64,000 bases of DNA from Chloroherpetonaceae bacterium (GTDB taxonomy: Bacteria; Bacteroidota; Chlorobiia; Chlorobiales; Thermochlorobacteraceae): positions 1 through 64,000 of the forward strand of contig JANWWA010000007.1 in the NCBI GenBank assembly GCA_025056565.1, written 5' to 3'. The notes beneath the pieces are model-generated. The model was not told the DNA's origin. It did not search any database and saw only the letters and a program-made list of their open reading frames with translations. Made by a program: the position numbers and the translations under genes. Below, piece by piece: positions 18,483 to 26,629 of this stretch (its first letter is position 1; every line of letters begins with the position of its first letter).

Positions 18483-18901
18483 TGTTGGGCGACTTCTCGG
18501 TCGTATTCCAGCATTTTCTCTACGGCGTTATACTCCACCACCAGCGAAATCACCGTAGCGCGAACCGTCTCTAAGCTTGGCTCTGTTTCTTTGAAGTTTT
18601 TGCAAGTAAAGTGTTGATGCTCGCAAAAGGCTTCAAGAAAATAGCCAATGTATGTCTCTTCGCTCTCATCTTCCCGGATGCGCACAGCCTCTCGCATCTC
18701 GAGTCCGTAACTGAGCAGATATCGGTTTTGCTTGTCAAATATCGCAAACGCATAAAGCACAGGCGGTTCGCTAAGATACTTCTCTCGCAAGACTTCGGTG
18801 TCAAGTGGGCAGACATAGACATCTATGAAATACTGGTCGGTCTCAATTTCTTCGACCTTCTCAAGGCGTGCCCAGCGCGGACTAAGTTGCGTCTTTGACA
18901 T
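18452..18901 (-). CDS. Protein of unknown function, convergently overlapping a response regulator
   Basis: I do not recognise this 149-residue acidic, soluble protein. It has no signal peptide or membrane segment. Notable segments are a C-L-D start region (VYVCPLDTEVLREKYL), a central LYAFAIFDKQNRYLLSYGLE beta-rich stretch, and a helical C-terminal third (TVRATVISLVVEYNAVEKML). The 3' end overlaps the response regulator gene by 31 bases tail to tail, so the two transcripts can pair. The reading frame is clean and long for the region and the codons look like those of neighbours, so I accept it as a gene. A link with the receiver is only positional. Confidence 0.65.
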   Translation of the reverse strand: MSKTQLSPRWARLEKVEEIETDQYFIDVYVCPLDTEVLREKYLSEPPVLYAFAIFDKQNRYLLSYGLEMREAVRIREDESEETYIGYFLEAFCEHQHFTCKNFKETEPSLETVRATVISLVVEYNAVEKMLEYDREVAQHQRAGDDPSL

Positions 18902-19343
18902 AAATGTTTGCTTTCAGATAAACCGTGCAGTTGATTTCAGTAAGCTGGACTTGCTTCTGCACCTACTAGGTGTTGTTTGAAAGTGATTTTTTGCACTGTT
19001 TCGTTCAGTATTAGCTGCAATCTTACTTTTGCCGCAATGCGCTGATTTGCCAAAGAGTGGAGAAGTGCTGCGCTCAAAGCTCACCTGTTGCAGACACATT
19101 TTTGCTGTCAAGGCTACACAAGCGCCCTTTGTGGCTTGAACAGAAGCATAGCACAATAGAGCGCGCTTAGAGAGGCTCACTTCATTTCCAGCACGATGAG
19201 CCTACATCGTGTCCCTTCGGAGCGAAGTCGTGGCGCTGCTTTGCTTTCTGAGCCCACACCTTAGGAGCGCCAGAGATGCAAGAAGCAGATTTGGAGAGAA
19301 GTAGATTTCATCCATTCTCCCTGATGCCCGGTGCTGCTGCAAC
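18902..19343. other. Intergenic region of 442 bases without a convincing gene
   Basis: Two open frames here (18914-19180 and 19202-19396, both minus) lack family resemblance or good starts and I do not accept them. Two hairpins stand out: CACGATG at 19192-19198 pairs with CATCGTG at 19205-19211, and directly after it CTTCG/CGAAG encloses a three-base loop at about 19215-19227. They could form part of a small RNA or the 3' end of the prp operon transcript. No T run follows either. Confidence 0.4.
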
Positions 19344-19493
19344 CTAAAACAATGTGTAGATGAAGGGTGCGATTGCAGTGCCGCCGCCCAGAACAATCAA
19401 CACGCCAAGAAACAGCAGCACCACGATAATAGGCGCTAACCACCACTTTTTGCGCTCTGCTAAAAACTGAAATAAATCTTTGAAGATGTCCAT
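19344..19493 (-). CDS. DUF5989 family small membrane protein (49 residues)
   Basis: This short gene reads MDIFKDLFQFLAERKKWW then a single membrane helix (LAPIIVVLLFLGVLIVL) and ends APFIYTLF. The pattern of an FxxFLxERKKWWLxP start, one helix and a terminal APFIYTLF is that of DUF5989, a family of unknown function usually found with SxtJ and a carbamoyltransferase. It begins 15 bases after the prpC stop, so it is the last gene of the methylcitrate operon on the minus strand, while the SxtJ-like gene of this window lies at 12893-13249. The stop is TAG at 19344-19346. Confidence 0.85.
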   Translation of the reverse strand: MDIFKDLFQFLAERKKWWLAPIIVVLLFLGVLIVLGGGTAIAPFIYTLF

Positions 19494-19508
19494 TGCTTTG
19501 CCGTTCAA

Positions 19509-20636
19509 TTATAGATGTAAGTCCTCTGCGCCGTCATAGAGTGCACGCGGTCGAATCAAGCGGTTGTCGCTGTGCTGCTCAGTGATGTGGGCTACCAGCC
19601 CTGCAATGCGTGAGCAGAAGAAAATTGGCGTATAAAGCTCAATTGGAATACCCAAAAGGTAGAACATTAAGCCAATTGGATAGTCGGCATTTGGATAGAT
19701 GCCTTTCTCGCGCGCCATGACTTTTTCAATCGTTTGATGAATTTTGTAGAGTTCTTCACCATCTTTGTGTCGATGAATGAGCTTTGGCAAGTAGTCTTTC
19801 AGCAGCCATGCACGTGGGTCATACTTTTTCATATAGACACGATGCCCAAAGCCCATAATTTTGTCTTTTCGTGCGAGCTTTTCCATAATGATTTCTTCGG
19901 CTTTCGCAGCGCCGCCTTTTTGCAGCACATCAAGCAACATATACACGCAAGCTTCATTTGCCCCGCCGTGCAGTGGGCCCTTAAGTGACGCCACTGCACC
20001 CACGATTGCGCCGTAGATGTCAGCAAGCGTTGATGCAATCACACGCGCCGTGAAAGTGGAATTTGGCAGTTCGTGGTCAATGTAGTTGGTTAAAATCAGG
20101 TCGAACATCTTAGCGGTTTCCTCATCAGGTCTTTCGCCTTGAATCATATAGAGGAAGTTTTCAGAGAACGAAAGCGAGGGGTTTGGCTTGATGAATGGCA
20201 AGTTGCGATTGGCACGATAAGCATTGACCATAATGGTCGGAGCCTTGGCTAAAATTTTTACGCCCTTTTCAATATCTGCTGCTTTGGAATTGTCATTCAG
20301 CAACTTGTGGTCTTCGTAGCCTGAGAGAATAGACAGTCCTGTGCGGAGCAAGTCCATCGTGTCCATTCCTTTTGGTAGCAACTCAAAAATGCGATACATC
20401 TCGTCAGGTATGAACATCTCTTGCTTGATGTGCTCGGCAAAGGCCTTTGCTTCGTCAGGGGTAGGTAATTTTTCATAAATCAACAAGTGCGCCACGTCAA
20501 GGTATGGGACGCGCTGCGCCAGCTCTATCAGGTCATAGCCGCGAATGATGATTTTTTCCTTCACTACATCAAGGGCGGACACTTTGGTTTTAACCGCAAG
20601 GATGTTTTCCAATCCGGGGACAAACTGCTCACTCAT
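19509..20636 (-). CDS. prpC: 2-methylcitrate synthase / citrate synthase family
   Basis: The 375-residue enzyme condenses an acyl-CoA with oxaloacetate. Catalytic residues are in place: His223 (PLHGGANE), His265 (MGFGHRVY) and Asp318 (YPNADYPIG), with the conserved DHELPNSTFTAR and DNRLIRPRALY substrate-binding segments. Sequence alone cannot separate 2-methylcitrate synthase from a short type II citrate synthase. The presence of prpB and prpD upstream on the same strand argues strongly for the methylcitrate role (propionyl-CoA plus oxaloacetate to 2-methylcitrate). It is separated from prpB by an inserted toxin-antitoxin-like pair and followed 15 bases later by the DUF5989 gene. Confidence 0.9.
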   Translation of the reverse strand: MSEQFVPGLENILAVKTKVSALDVVKEKIIIRGYDLIELAQRVPYLDVAHLLIYEKLPTPDEAKAFAEHIKQEMFIPDEMYRIFELLPKGMDTMDLLRTGLSILSGYEDHKLLNDNSKAADIEKGVKILAKAPTIMVNAYRANRNLPFIKPNPSLSFSENFLYMIQGERPDEETAKMFDLILTNYIDHELPNSTFTARVIASTLADIYGAIVGAVASLKGPLHGGANEACVYMLLDVLQKGGAAKAEEIIMEKLARKDKIMGFGHRVYMKKYDPRAWLLKDYLPKLIHRHKDGEELYKIHQTIEKVMAREKGIYPNADYPIGLMFYLLGIPIELYTPIFFCSRIAGLVAHITEQHSDNRLIRPRALYDGAEDLHL

Positions 20637-20670
20637 AGAGGTTTAGGGTTTTGTGTTTTGTTGATAGAAG

Positions 20671-21057
20671 TTACCAAGTTTCAAAGTTCCGCTGGTCGCT
20701 GCCCAGCGTCCAGAAGTGAATGCCGTCAGGCGATAGCCTTACCACTTTCCCCAAGCGCTGCCTTAGCTGACGGAACTGCTTGTGTCTTAGAAAACGGCGA
20801 ATGTAGGTTGCTTCCTCAGATTGCGCCACATCCAAATACACAAGGCAGTAGCGCTGATGCCGCAATTCCGCTTTGTAAAAGTCTCTATCTGCTGTAAAGA
20901 ACGTGATATTTCCGCGTTGATGTAGAAGCGGTATGATTTTCTGTAAATCATCATCTCCAAGCACTGCAATATCTTTTCCAATTTGGCGAATGCGAATCTT
21001 AAAGCGTCGCAGCTTTTGAGCCTCTGGCTCGGGTATGTTTTCGTCCAGAAGGTTCAT
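20671..21057 (-). CDS. DUF5615 family PIN-like protein (probable toxin)
   Basis: A 128-residue protein with the DUF5615 PIN-like layout: the start MNLLDENIPEP gives the first acidic pair, GDDDLQKI the middle acid, FFTADRDFY the third acidic motif, and YLDV follows. Such proteins are putative ribonucleases paired with DUF433 antitoxins. The ATG at 21057 starts directly at the conserved sequence; a longer frame to 21084 is possible. It overlaps the 3' end of the DUF433 gene by 59 bases, which suggests translational coupling. The pair is embedded between prpB and prpC, and its stop is 34 bases before the prpC start. Confidence 0.85.
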   Translation of the reverse strand: MNLLDENIPEPEAQKLRRFKIRIRQIGKDIAVLGDDDLQKIIPLLHQRGNITFFTADRDFYKAELRHQRYCLVYLDVAQSEEATYIRRFLRHKQFRQLRQRLGKVVRLSPDGIHFWTLGSDQRNFETW

Positions 21058-21274
21058 AAATTTTTTCCAGAGCCTTTGCCGCAAGCATCACTGCTTCGGC
21101 TACCGCTTCTTTGGAGATGCGGTGATGAAAAGCTGCTGCCGCTGCTTCAAGCGAATATCCTTCGGCAATCAGCTCTAATACTCGAGATACAGGAATACGC
21201 GTGCCTTTAAAGCGCAGTTCGCCTTCGCCTACTTTTGGGTCGCTAAAAATGTATTTGCCAATTTCTCGCCGCAT
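20999..21274 (-). CDS. DUF433 family protein (probable antitoxin)
   Basis: The 91-residue protein carries the DUF433 core: YIFSDPKVGEGELRFKGTRIPVSRVLELIAEGYS (seen at residues about 8-42, with the signature F-K-G-T-R-I-P-V) followed by a helix of alanines and HHRISKEAVAEAV. DUF433 proteins are winged-helix-like and usually precede a DUF5615 PIN-like gene, as here; by analogy with VapBC they bind DNA and neutralise the toxin. The C-terminal RGSKAATL tail lies in the overlap with the toxin gene. It starts 50 bases after the prpB stop. Confidence 0.85.
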   Translation of the reverse strand: MRREIGKYIFSDPKVGEGELRFKGTRIPVSRVLELIAEGYSLEAAAAAFHHRISKEAVAEAVMLAAKALEKIYEPSGRKHTRARGSKAATL

Positions 21275-21323
21275 TGCTCTCTGAGCTATGGATTACACAA
21301 CTCACCCTCGGGTTTTGCCTTAG

Positions 21324-22220
21324 TTAGAATTTTCGCTCCAGTGCAAAGGTTTTGTCCACTGATTCATAGTCGTGATAGCGAATCAGCTCGTATAGCTCTT
21401 TGCGCGTCTGCATACGCTCAAGCCACTTTTCTTGGGTGCCGCTTTCCAAAAGTTCCTTGAAGACACCTTCTACGGCTTTCATCGCTACTCGAAGCGAGGT
21501 TACGGGGTAAATTACGACCTTGTATCCCCAGTCTTCGAACTGCTGTGCTGAGATGTAGGGCGTTTTGCCAAACTCTGTCATATTCGCCAGCAGCGGTGCT
21601 TGGATTTCCTTTGCTGCCAATTTGAACTCTTCCTCGCTTTGCAGGGCTTCGGGGAAAATCAGGTCCGCACCTGCTTCAGCATACAGGTTTGCCCGGCGAA
21701 TGGTCTCGCCAATGCCAGCAATCGCCTTGGCGTCAGTGCGTGCCACAATCAGCATTTCCTTGCGCACGGATTTTGCCGCACGAATTTTCTCAATCATCTC
21801 TTCAGCTGTGATAATTTCCTTTCCGTCCAAATGACCGCACTTTTTTGGCATCACTTGGTCTTCAATCTGCACTGCGGCAGCGCCTGCTTCCTCGAGTTCT
21901 TTCACGGTGCGCATCACATTAAGCGTCTCGCCAAAGCCTGTGTCCACATCCACGATGAGCGGCAAATCACTGGCGCGCACAATCGCACGCACTGCATCGG
22001 CTAATTCGGAGAGCGTAAAAAGCCCCAAGTCTGGCATGCCCATTGAGGCAGAAAAAGCAGCACCCGAAAAGTAAGCTGTGTCGAAGCCTACTTGTTTGGC
22101 GCAGAGCGCCACCAGCGCATTGAACACGCCAGGCGCTTTGATAATTGCGGGCTGCAAGAGTCGCGTCTTTAAGCGCGCTCCTGCCGACACTTGTGAGCGA
22201 TGTTGCACCAGCCAAGTCAT
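21324..22220 (-). CDS. prpB: Methylisocitrate lyase
   Basis: PrpB splits 2-methylisocitrate into pyruvate and succinate, the last step of propionate breakdown. The 298-residue protein has the diagnostic catalytic loop KKCGHLDGK with Cys128 and His130, the metal/substrate segment IVDVDTGFGE at about 89-98, VARTDA at about 155-160, and the PLLANMTEFGKTP stretch that distinguishes methylisocitrate lyase from isocitrate lyase and from phosphonopyruvate hydrolase. It is cytoplasmic and Mg-dependent. The gene lies 22 bases after prpD, so they are co-transcribed. The first 20 residues are slightly longer than average. Confidence 0.95.
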   Translation of the reverse strand: MTWLVQHRSQVSAGARLKTRLLQPAIIKAPGVFNALVALCAKQVGFDTAYFSGAAFSASMGMPDLGLFTLSELADAVRAIVRASDLPLIVDVDTGFGETLNVMRTVKELEEAGAAAVQIEDQVMPKKCGHLDGKEIITAEEMIEKIRAAKSVRKEMLIVARTDAKAIAGIGETIRRANLYAEAGADLIFPEALQSEEEFKLAAKEIQAPLLANMTEFGKTPYISAQQFEDWGYKVVIYPVTSLRVAMKAVEGVFKELLESGTQEKWLERMQTRKELYELIRYHDYESVDKTFALERKF

Positions 22221-22242
22221 ATTGCAAAAAGTTGTCAGGTAG

Positions 22243-23625
22243 TTAAATGCGAATAGCTTCTACGACTTCAGCGACGGTATGCTTTTCGTAGTTGAAGACC
22301 ATTTCTACGACACGGTCGCGCTGTGCATCGGTCCAGCAGTGTTCTGTATTCGCAGCGAGCTTTTCGACTACTTCGCTATCGCTCATTGGATTTTGCGCAT
22401 GCCCTCTCGGGAACGAGACCTCAAGCGAGTGGGTCTGACCATCATCTGTTGTAACCGTGATGCGGTTGGGAATACCAAATGGATAACCTTCTGTCAGTTT
22501 CGGGTCTTCCGCAACGGTTACACTGTTCTTCAGAATTGCACGTGTCGTTGGGTCGAAGATGCGCGCATGCGAGAATGATTCTTTGGTGATTTTACCATCC
22601 ATCAGCGCTACCAGCGTGATGTATTGAATAGAATGGTCTGCTGTTTCACGCGTTTTTGGCTCCCACTTCTCAGGGTCTTTGGCAATAATCTCATACGATG
22701 CCTTGAAGGTGTCAATATGCAGCGATTTGATTTTGGCACCGTTCATTTTTTTGTGAAGCTGCAGCGCTGCATCGACGGCACTTTGCGCATGATACTCGAC
22801 GGGCCAGAATTTGATGTAGGTATCCAGAATGCGGCGTGGCGGTTCTTTTTTCTCTAATCTCTCGAGCACCCTATCATCAAACTTTTCGCCGTTTAGCAAT
22901 TGGCGGAAGAAGCCCATTTCACCTTCAAAAGGCTGATAGGGTCCAGTCACACCTTTTGCCGCCAGCAAAGCGCCAAAGACACCGTTGCGGGCGGAGTTTG
23001 CTGCAGCGGCGCCTTTCCACATTGAAAGTTCGCCTGCTCGCGTCTGCCGCATTGAAGCGTGCGGCACGATGGCAATTGAAATTGCATGCTCAATTTGCTC
23101 TCCTTTTAGCCCTAAGAGCTTTGCTGCTCCGCACGCTGTGCCAATGCCAATGTAATTCACATGGTCCCAACGATTTTTACGCAGACTTGCCGCATCGCAA
23201 AGGTTAATTGGAATTTCGTAAGCGATTGCCAGCGCAGTGATAAGCTCTTCGGTCGAATTGCCATTCCACTCAGCGAGTGCCATCAGTGCACCAATCATAT
23301 CTGACGGATGAAGCGGTTCTTTGGAAAGGTAAGTGTCATTGAAGTCGAGGTAGCGCACTGCCACGCCATTGACAAAGCCCGCAATTTCAGGTGGTGTTTT
23401 TGTTGCCGTGCCCCAGAGTGTGCTGCCACGCTGTCCAGGCGCAAGTGCAAAGTCGTAAGCGTAGTTGCGCACGGCTTTTGGTGTATCTTCGCCGATTGCA
23501 CTCATAGCCGTGCCAAAACTATCCAGAATGCGGCGCTTGACCTCATGGATGGTCTCCTTTGGCAATTGTGAATATGTGATGGCTTCAGTATAGGAGGCAA
23601 AGAGCTTACTGTAACGATCCGACAT
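22243..23625 (-). CDS. prpD: 2-methylcitrate dehydratase (MmgE/PrpD family)
   Basis: PrpD dehydrates 2-methylcitrate to 2-methyl-cis-aconitate. The protein from the ATG at 23625 has 460 residues, the normal size being about 480. I recognise RRILDSFGTAM near the N-terminus, WGTATKTPPEIAGFVNG, RYLDFNDTY and the HPSDMIGALMALAEW block, which form the family's conserved helical core, and the C-terminal VTTDDGQTHS lid domain. In-frame codons extend to 23703 but do not look coding. It is the first gene of the prp operon. A separate isomerase or AcnD/PrpF pair is not needed with this enzyme, since aconitase can hydrate the product. Confidence 0.94.
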   Translation of the reverse strand: MSDRYSKLFASYTEAITYSQLPKETIHEVKRRILDSFGTAMSAIGEDTPKAVRNYAYDFALAPGQRGSTLWGTATKTPPEIAGFVNGVAVRYLDFNDTYLSKEPLHPSDMIGALMALAEWNGNSTEELITALAIAYEIPINLCDAASLRKNRWDHVNYIGIGTACGAAKLLGLKGEQIEHAISIAIVPHASMRQTRAGELSMWKGAAAANSARNGVFGALLAAKGVTGPYQPFEGEMGFFRQLLNGEKFDDRVLERLEKKEPPRRILDTYIKFWPVEYHAQSAVDAALQLHKKMNGAKIKSLHIDTFKASYEIIAKDPEKWEPKTRETADHSIQYITLVALMDGKITKESFSHARIFDPTTRAILKNSVTVAEDPKLTEGYPFGIPNRITVTTDDGQTHSLEVSFPRGHAQNPMSDSEVVEKLAANTEHCWTDAQRDRVVEMVFNYEKHTVAEVVEAIRI

Positions 23626-23737
23626 TGTTTGACTTCGTTGAAAGGTTGTTTGGAAGCAATAGTGGGCGAAGATAAAAAACTTACGTGGAAATTCGCTTGG
23701 CAAGCTTGCTCATTCTGTCAAGTTGACGGTTCTCTGC

Positions 23738-23767
23738 AAATAAAAGAGGGCGGGTTACAGCCGCCCT
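23738..23767 (-). terminator. Intrinsic terminator downstream of amt
   Basis: On the minus strand AGGGCGG and CCGCCCT (plus-strand positions 23761-23767 and 23747-23753) pair around a seven-base loop, followed by CTTTTATTT. It lies 30 bases beyond the amt stop and upstream of prpD, so it separates the two units. Confidence 0.75.
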
Positions 23768-23797
23768 GCACACCAGATTGCCCTTTTGCGCACTCCC

Positions 23798-25183
23798 TTA
23801 GTTCACTGACGCGGTTATCGGCGCATCTTGCGAGACACTCTTTGTATGGCTGCTACCCAGCGTGGGTGCGAAGCTATCGAGCGATTCACCATGCTGGCTA
23901 ATGTCAAGACCGATTTCTTCTTGCTCTTCGCGTACTCGCAGGGGAATAATCATATCAGTTACCTTGTAGAGTATGTACGACCCGCCAAAGGTGTAGACGG
24001 AAACAATCAGCAAAGCCAAGAGATGATAAAGGAAGGTCTCTGTTTTCCCGAAGGCTAAGCCAACGCCCTGCGCAAAAATTCCTGTCGCAATCATTCCCAC
24101 GATGCCACCAACGCCGTGACAAGGGAACACATCCAGCGTATCGTCCAGCGTAGATTGATTTTTCCAGTGCACGGCAAGGTTGCTCACTATGCTTGCAATC
24201 GTGCCAATGAAAAGACTTGCTCCAACACTCACATATCCAGCTGCAGGCGTAATTGCCACAAGTCCGACCACCGCACCCACACAGGCGCCCAAGGCAGATG
24301 GCTTTCTGCCACGCAGACCGTCGAAGAAAATCCATGAGAGCATGGCTGCGGCTGATGCAGTGTTGGTGGCTAAGAAGGCCGATGTGGCGGTCTCATTCGC
24401 CGCCAAGGCTGAGCCCGCATTGAACCCAAACCAGCCAAACCAGAGCATTCCCGTTCCCAAAATCACAAATGGGATATTGGCTGGAGTGTGTGCCTCGCCT
24501 GAATGGTGCGACTTACGCCGCCCTAAAAAGAGTGCGCCTGCTAAGGCAGCAAACCCAGCTGACATATGCACCACCGTGCCCCCTGCAAAATCCAGCACGC
24601 CCCAGTTGCGCAGAAAACCATTCGGATGCCATGTCCAGTGTGCCAGAGGCGCATAGATAAAGAGGCTAAACAAGCAGATGAACAGTAGGTAACTTGAAAA
24701 GCGCACGCGCTCCGCAAAAGAGCCCGTAATTAACGCAGGGGTGATAATTGCAAACTTTAGCTGAAAGAGTGAAAAGAGCACCAGTGGAATGGTCGGTGCC
24801 AGCGCTTCGTCTGTCGAGACACTCACACCTTGAAACATAAAGAAAGTCAGCGGATTGCCGATGAGCCCAAACTTTTCTCCCCCGAGGCTTTCGCCAAAGG
24901 CCAGGCTGAAGCCACACACAATCCAGAGAATGGAAATGACGCCCATAGCAATAAAACTTTGCAGCATGGTCGAAATGACATTGCGTCGTCCCACCATTCC
25001 GCCGTAGAAAAACGAGAGTCCGGGCGTCATGAGCAACACTAAGCCTGTTGCAGTCAGCATCCAAGCTACGTCGGCTGCAACGATTGGCTTTGCGTTTGGA
25101 TTTATTGGCGCAACGGGCACAAACAGCCCTACTATACTGGCTAGGACAAGTAACGCAAACGGCACTATCCACTTTTTCTCCAT
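23798..25183 (-). CDS. amt: Ammonium transporter
   Basis: A 461-residue Amt protein that moves ammonium across the inner membrane as a trimer, with eleven predicted helices. Recognisable parts are TATGLVLLMTPGLSFFYGG, the FAGGTVVHMSAGFAALA segment with the first pore His, and DDTLDVFPCHGVGGIVGM with the second. A GGAGG overlaps the first of two in-frame ATGs (25195) and sits five bases before the second, so I choose 25183. The C-terminal tail of about 45 residues (REEQEEIGLDISQHGES) is the usual regulatory tail that contacts PII. No glnK/PII gene lies next to it, although this pairing is common; gltB is 36 kb away. Confidence 0.95.
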   Translation of the reverse strand: MEKKWIVPFALLVLASIVGLFVPVAPINPNAKPIVAADVAWMLTATGLVLLMTPGLSFFYGGMVGRRNVISTMLQSFIAMGVISILWIVCGFSLAFGESLGGEKFGLIGNPLTFFMFQGVSVSTDEALAPTIPLVLFSLFQLKFAIITPALITGSFAERVRFSSYLLFICLFSLFIYAPLAHWTWHPNGFLRNWGVLDFAGGTVVHMSAGFAALAGALFLGRRKSHHSGEAHTPANIPFVILGTGMLWFGWFGFNAGSALAANETATSAFLATNTASAAAMLSWIFFDGLRGRKPSALGACVGAVVGLVAITPAAGYVSVGASLFIGTIASIVSNLAVHWKNQSTLDDTLDVFPCHGVGGIVGMIATGIFAQGVGLAFGKTETFLYHLLALLIVSVYTFGGSYILYKVTDMIIPLRVREEQEEIGLDISQHGESLDSFAPTLGSSHTKSVSQDAPITASVN

Positions 25184-25396
25184 TGCTTCCTCCATTTAAT
25201 AGGTTAAGCGATACAGCGCTAAAGTAAAAAATTTTTAAGTTTTTCCAAATCAAACCTAATCTTTTTAGAAATAGCACCGCTAAAACTTTATATTTGAAAG
25301 CAATTCCTCAGCTCAACCAGCTTCTTCCTCATTAATTCTGTGCGCTGGGTTTGGCATTGCCTTACAAAGGTTTTATTTTCTTTTGCTTTAAGCATT

Positions 25397-26188
25397 ATGG
25401 TCAAGCGTAAGAAAGCCGTTGTAACCTACGAGGTTGCAATTATTCCCAGTGATGGCTCGGCGGCACGTACATACAGCGGATTGACTAAAGGCAAGGTTAT
25501 TTCCGCTCTGGTTGCACTCTGCGCTGGTGTAGCGCTTATCTCGACGCTGCTGATTGCACTCACGCCTATTCGCACTTTGCTTCCGGGCTATGGCGATGCA
25601 GACCGCTACCAGAAACTCTTGCTTGAGAATCAAATGCGCCTTGATAGCTTGAGCAGTCGCTTGATGTTGTTTGATGCATACAGCCGAAAGTTGCGCACGG
25701 TGCTTGGCGCGCTTAGCGACACGAATGCGAAAGGCACCCCTTCTATGCCTAGTCGCACACGAGCAGGTGTTGCGGTCTCACTCCCAAGTGATGCCTATGC
25801 GTCTCTTTCTCGCAAAGCGCCTGAGACATTTTTAGGGTTTCTGGTGCAAGGCACACCATCGCAGCCCTTTCGCCGTGAGCGCAGCCACTACGGCCTTGAC
25901 ATTGCGACCGCCTTAAACGAACCCATCGGAGCTATTGCAGATGGCACCGTCATCTTTGCAGATTGGACTGACGACTATGGCTACACGCTGATTCTCTGGC
26001 ACGGTTCATACCTTAGCTTCTACAAGCACTGCAACGCAGTGCTGGTGCGAGACGGCGAACCTGTGCTCAAAGGTCAGATTGTTGCGCTGACGGGCAACAC
26101 AGGGCGAGAGAGTTCTGCACCGCACTTGCATCTTGAAATTTGGAAAGACGGTATTCCACAAGATCCTGAGCTTTATCTTTCTAAATAA
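25397..26188 (+). CDS. M23 family (LytM-type) metallopeptidase
   Basis: A 263-residue membrane-anchored peptidoglycan endopeptidase. One transmembrane helix (about residues 30-52, VISALVALCAGVALISTLL) follows a short basic cytoplasmic start, then a short coiled region and the catalytic domain (about 160-260). Zinc ligands are His and Asp in SHYGLDIA and the final His in APHLHLEIW; the other His lies in ILWHGSYL. All four motif residues are present, so it should be active. It starts 13 bases before a bactofilin gene; this pair is a known cell-shape module in which the bactofilin positions the peptidase. Confidence 0.92.
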   Translation: MVKRKKAVVTYEVAIIPSDGSAARTYSGLTKGKVISALVALCAGVALISTLLIALTPIRTLLPGYGDADRYQKLLLENQMRLDSLSSRLMLFDAYSRKLRTVLGALSDTNAKGTPSMPSRTRAGVAVSLPSDAYASLSRKAPETFLGFLVQGTPSQPFRRERSHYGLDIATALNEPIGAIADGTVIFADWTDDYGYTLILWHGSYLSFYKHCNAVLVRDGEPVLKGQIVALTGNTGRESSAPHLHLEIWKDGIPQDPELYLSK

Positions 26189-26200
26189 CTGACGCAGCAC

Positions 26201-26629
26201 ATGTTTGGGAAAAAGGACAATCGTCAGACGGCTTTTGCCACTTCTCTGCCAAGCAATGGAAGTGAAAACAAGCTCAGCATCGTTGCAGAAGGCACAACAG
26301 TGCGCGGCGATTTTGAAACTGCTGGCAATTTGCGTATTGACGGCAAAGTGCTTGGTAACATTATCTCATCAGCAAATGTTGCCATCGGTCAAGGTGGTTC
26401 TGTAGAGGGCAATATCACAGCTGCAATGGTTAAAATTTCTGGTCGCGTGCATGGTAACTTGGAAGTACATGGTCGATTAATTTTAGACGCCACTGCGGTA
26501 CTTATCGGTGAAGTGAAAACCAAGCTGCTCTCGGTAGAAGAAGGGGCTACCTTCAATGGCAAGGTTACAATGGAAAGTGGGCTTGGCACAGAAACCGTTA
26601 CCTCTGTTAGCAAGGAGTATGCACAATGA
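26201..26629 (+). CDS. Bactofilin family cytoskeletal protein
   Basis: The 142-residue protein has the single-domain bactofilin fold, a right-handed beta-helix of repeated short strands that polymerises without nucleotides. The core runs from about residue 26 (LSIVAEGTTVRGDFETAGNL in part) through repeated G-x-h-x-G turns such as RIDGKVLGNI, SVEGNITAA and GRVHGNLEVHG to GEVKTKLLSVEEGA. A short unstructured N-terminus precedes it. It is encoded just after an M23 peptidase and its TGA overlaps the ATG of the next gene (ATGA at 26626-26629), so it is translationally coupled to the ATP synthase accessory genes. Confidence 0.93.
   Translation: MFGKKDNRQTAFATSLPSNGSENKLSIVAEGTTVRGDFETAGNLRIDGKVLGNIISSANVAIGQGGSVEGNITAAMVKISGRVHGNLEVHGRLILDATAVLIGEVKTKLLSVEEGATFNGKVTMESGLGTETVTSVSKEYAQ

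Noticed and set aside
18914-19180. Minus-strand open frame of 88 codons in the 442-base gap
   Set aside because: No ribosome binding site, no hydrophobic or conserved pattern; I treat the gap as non-coding.
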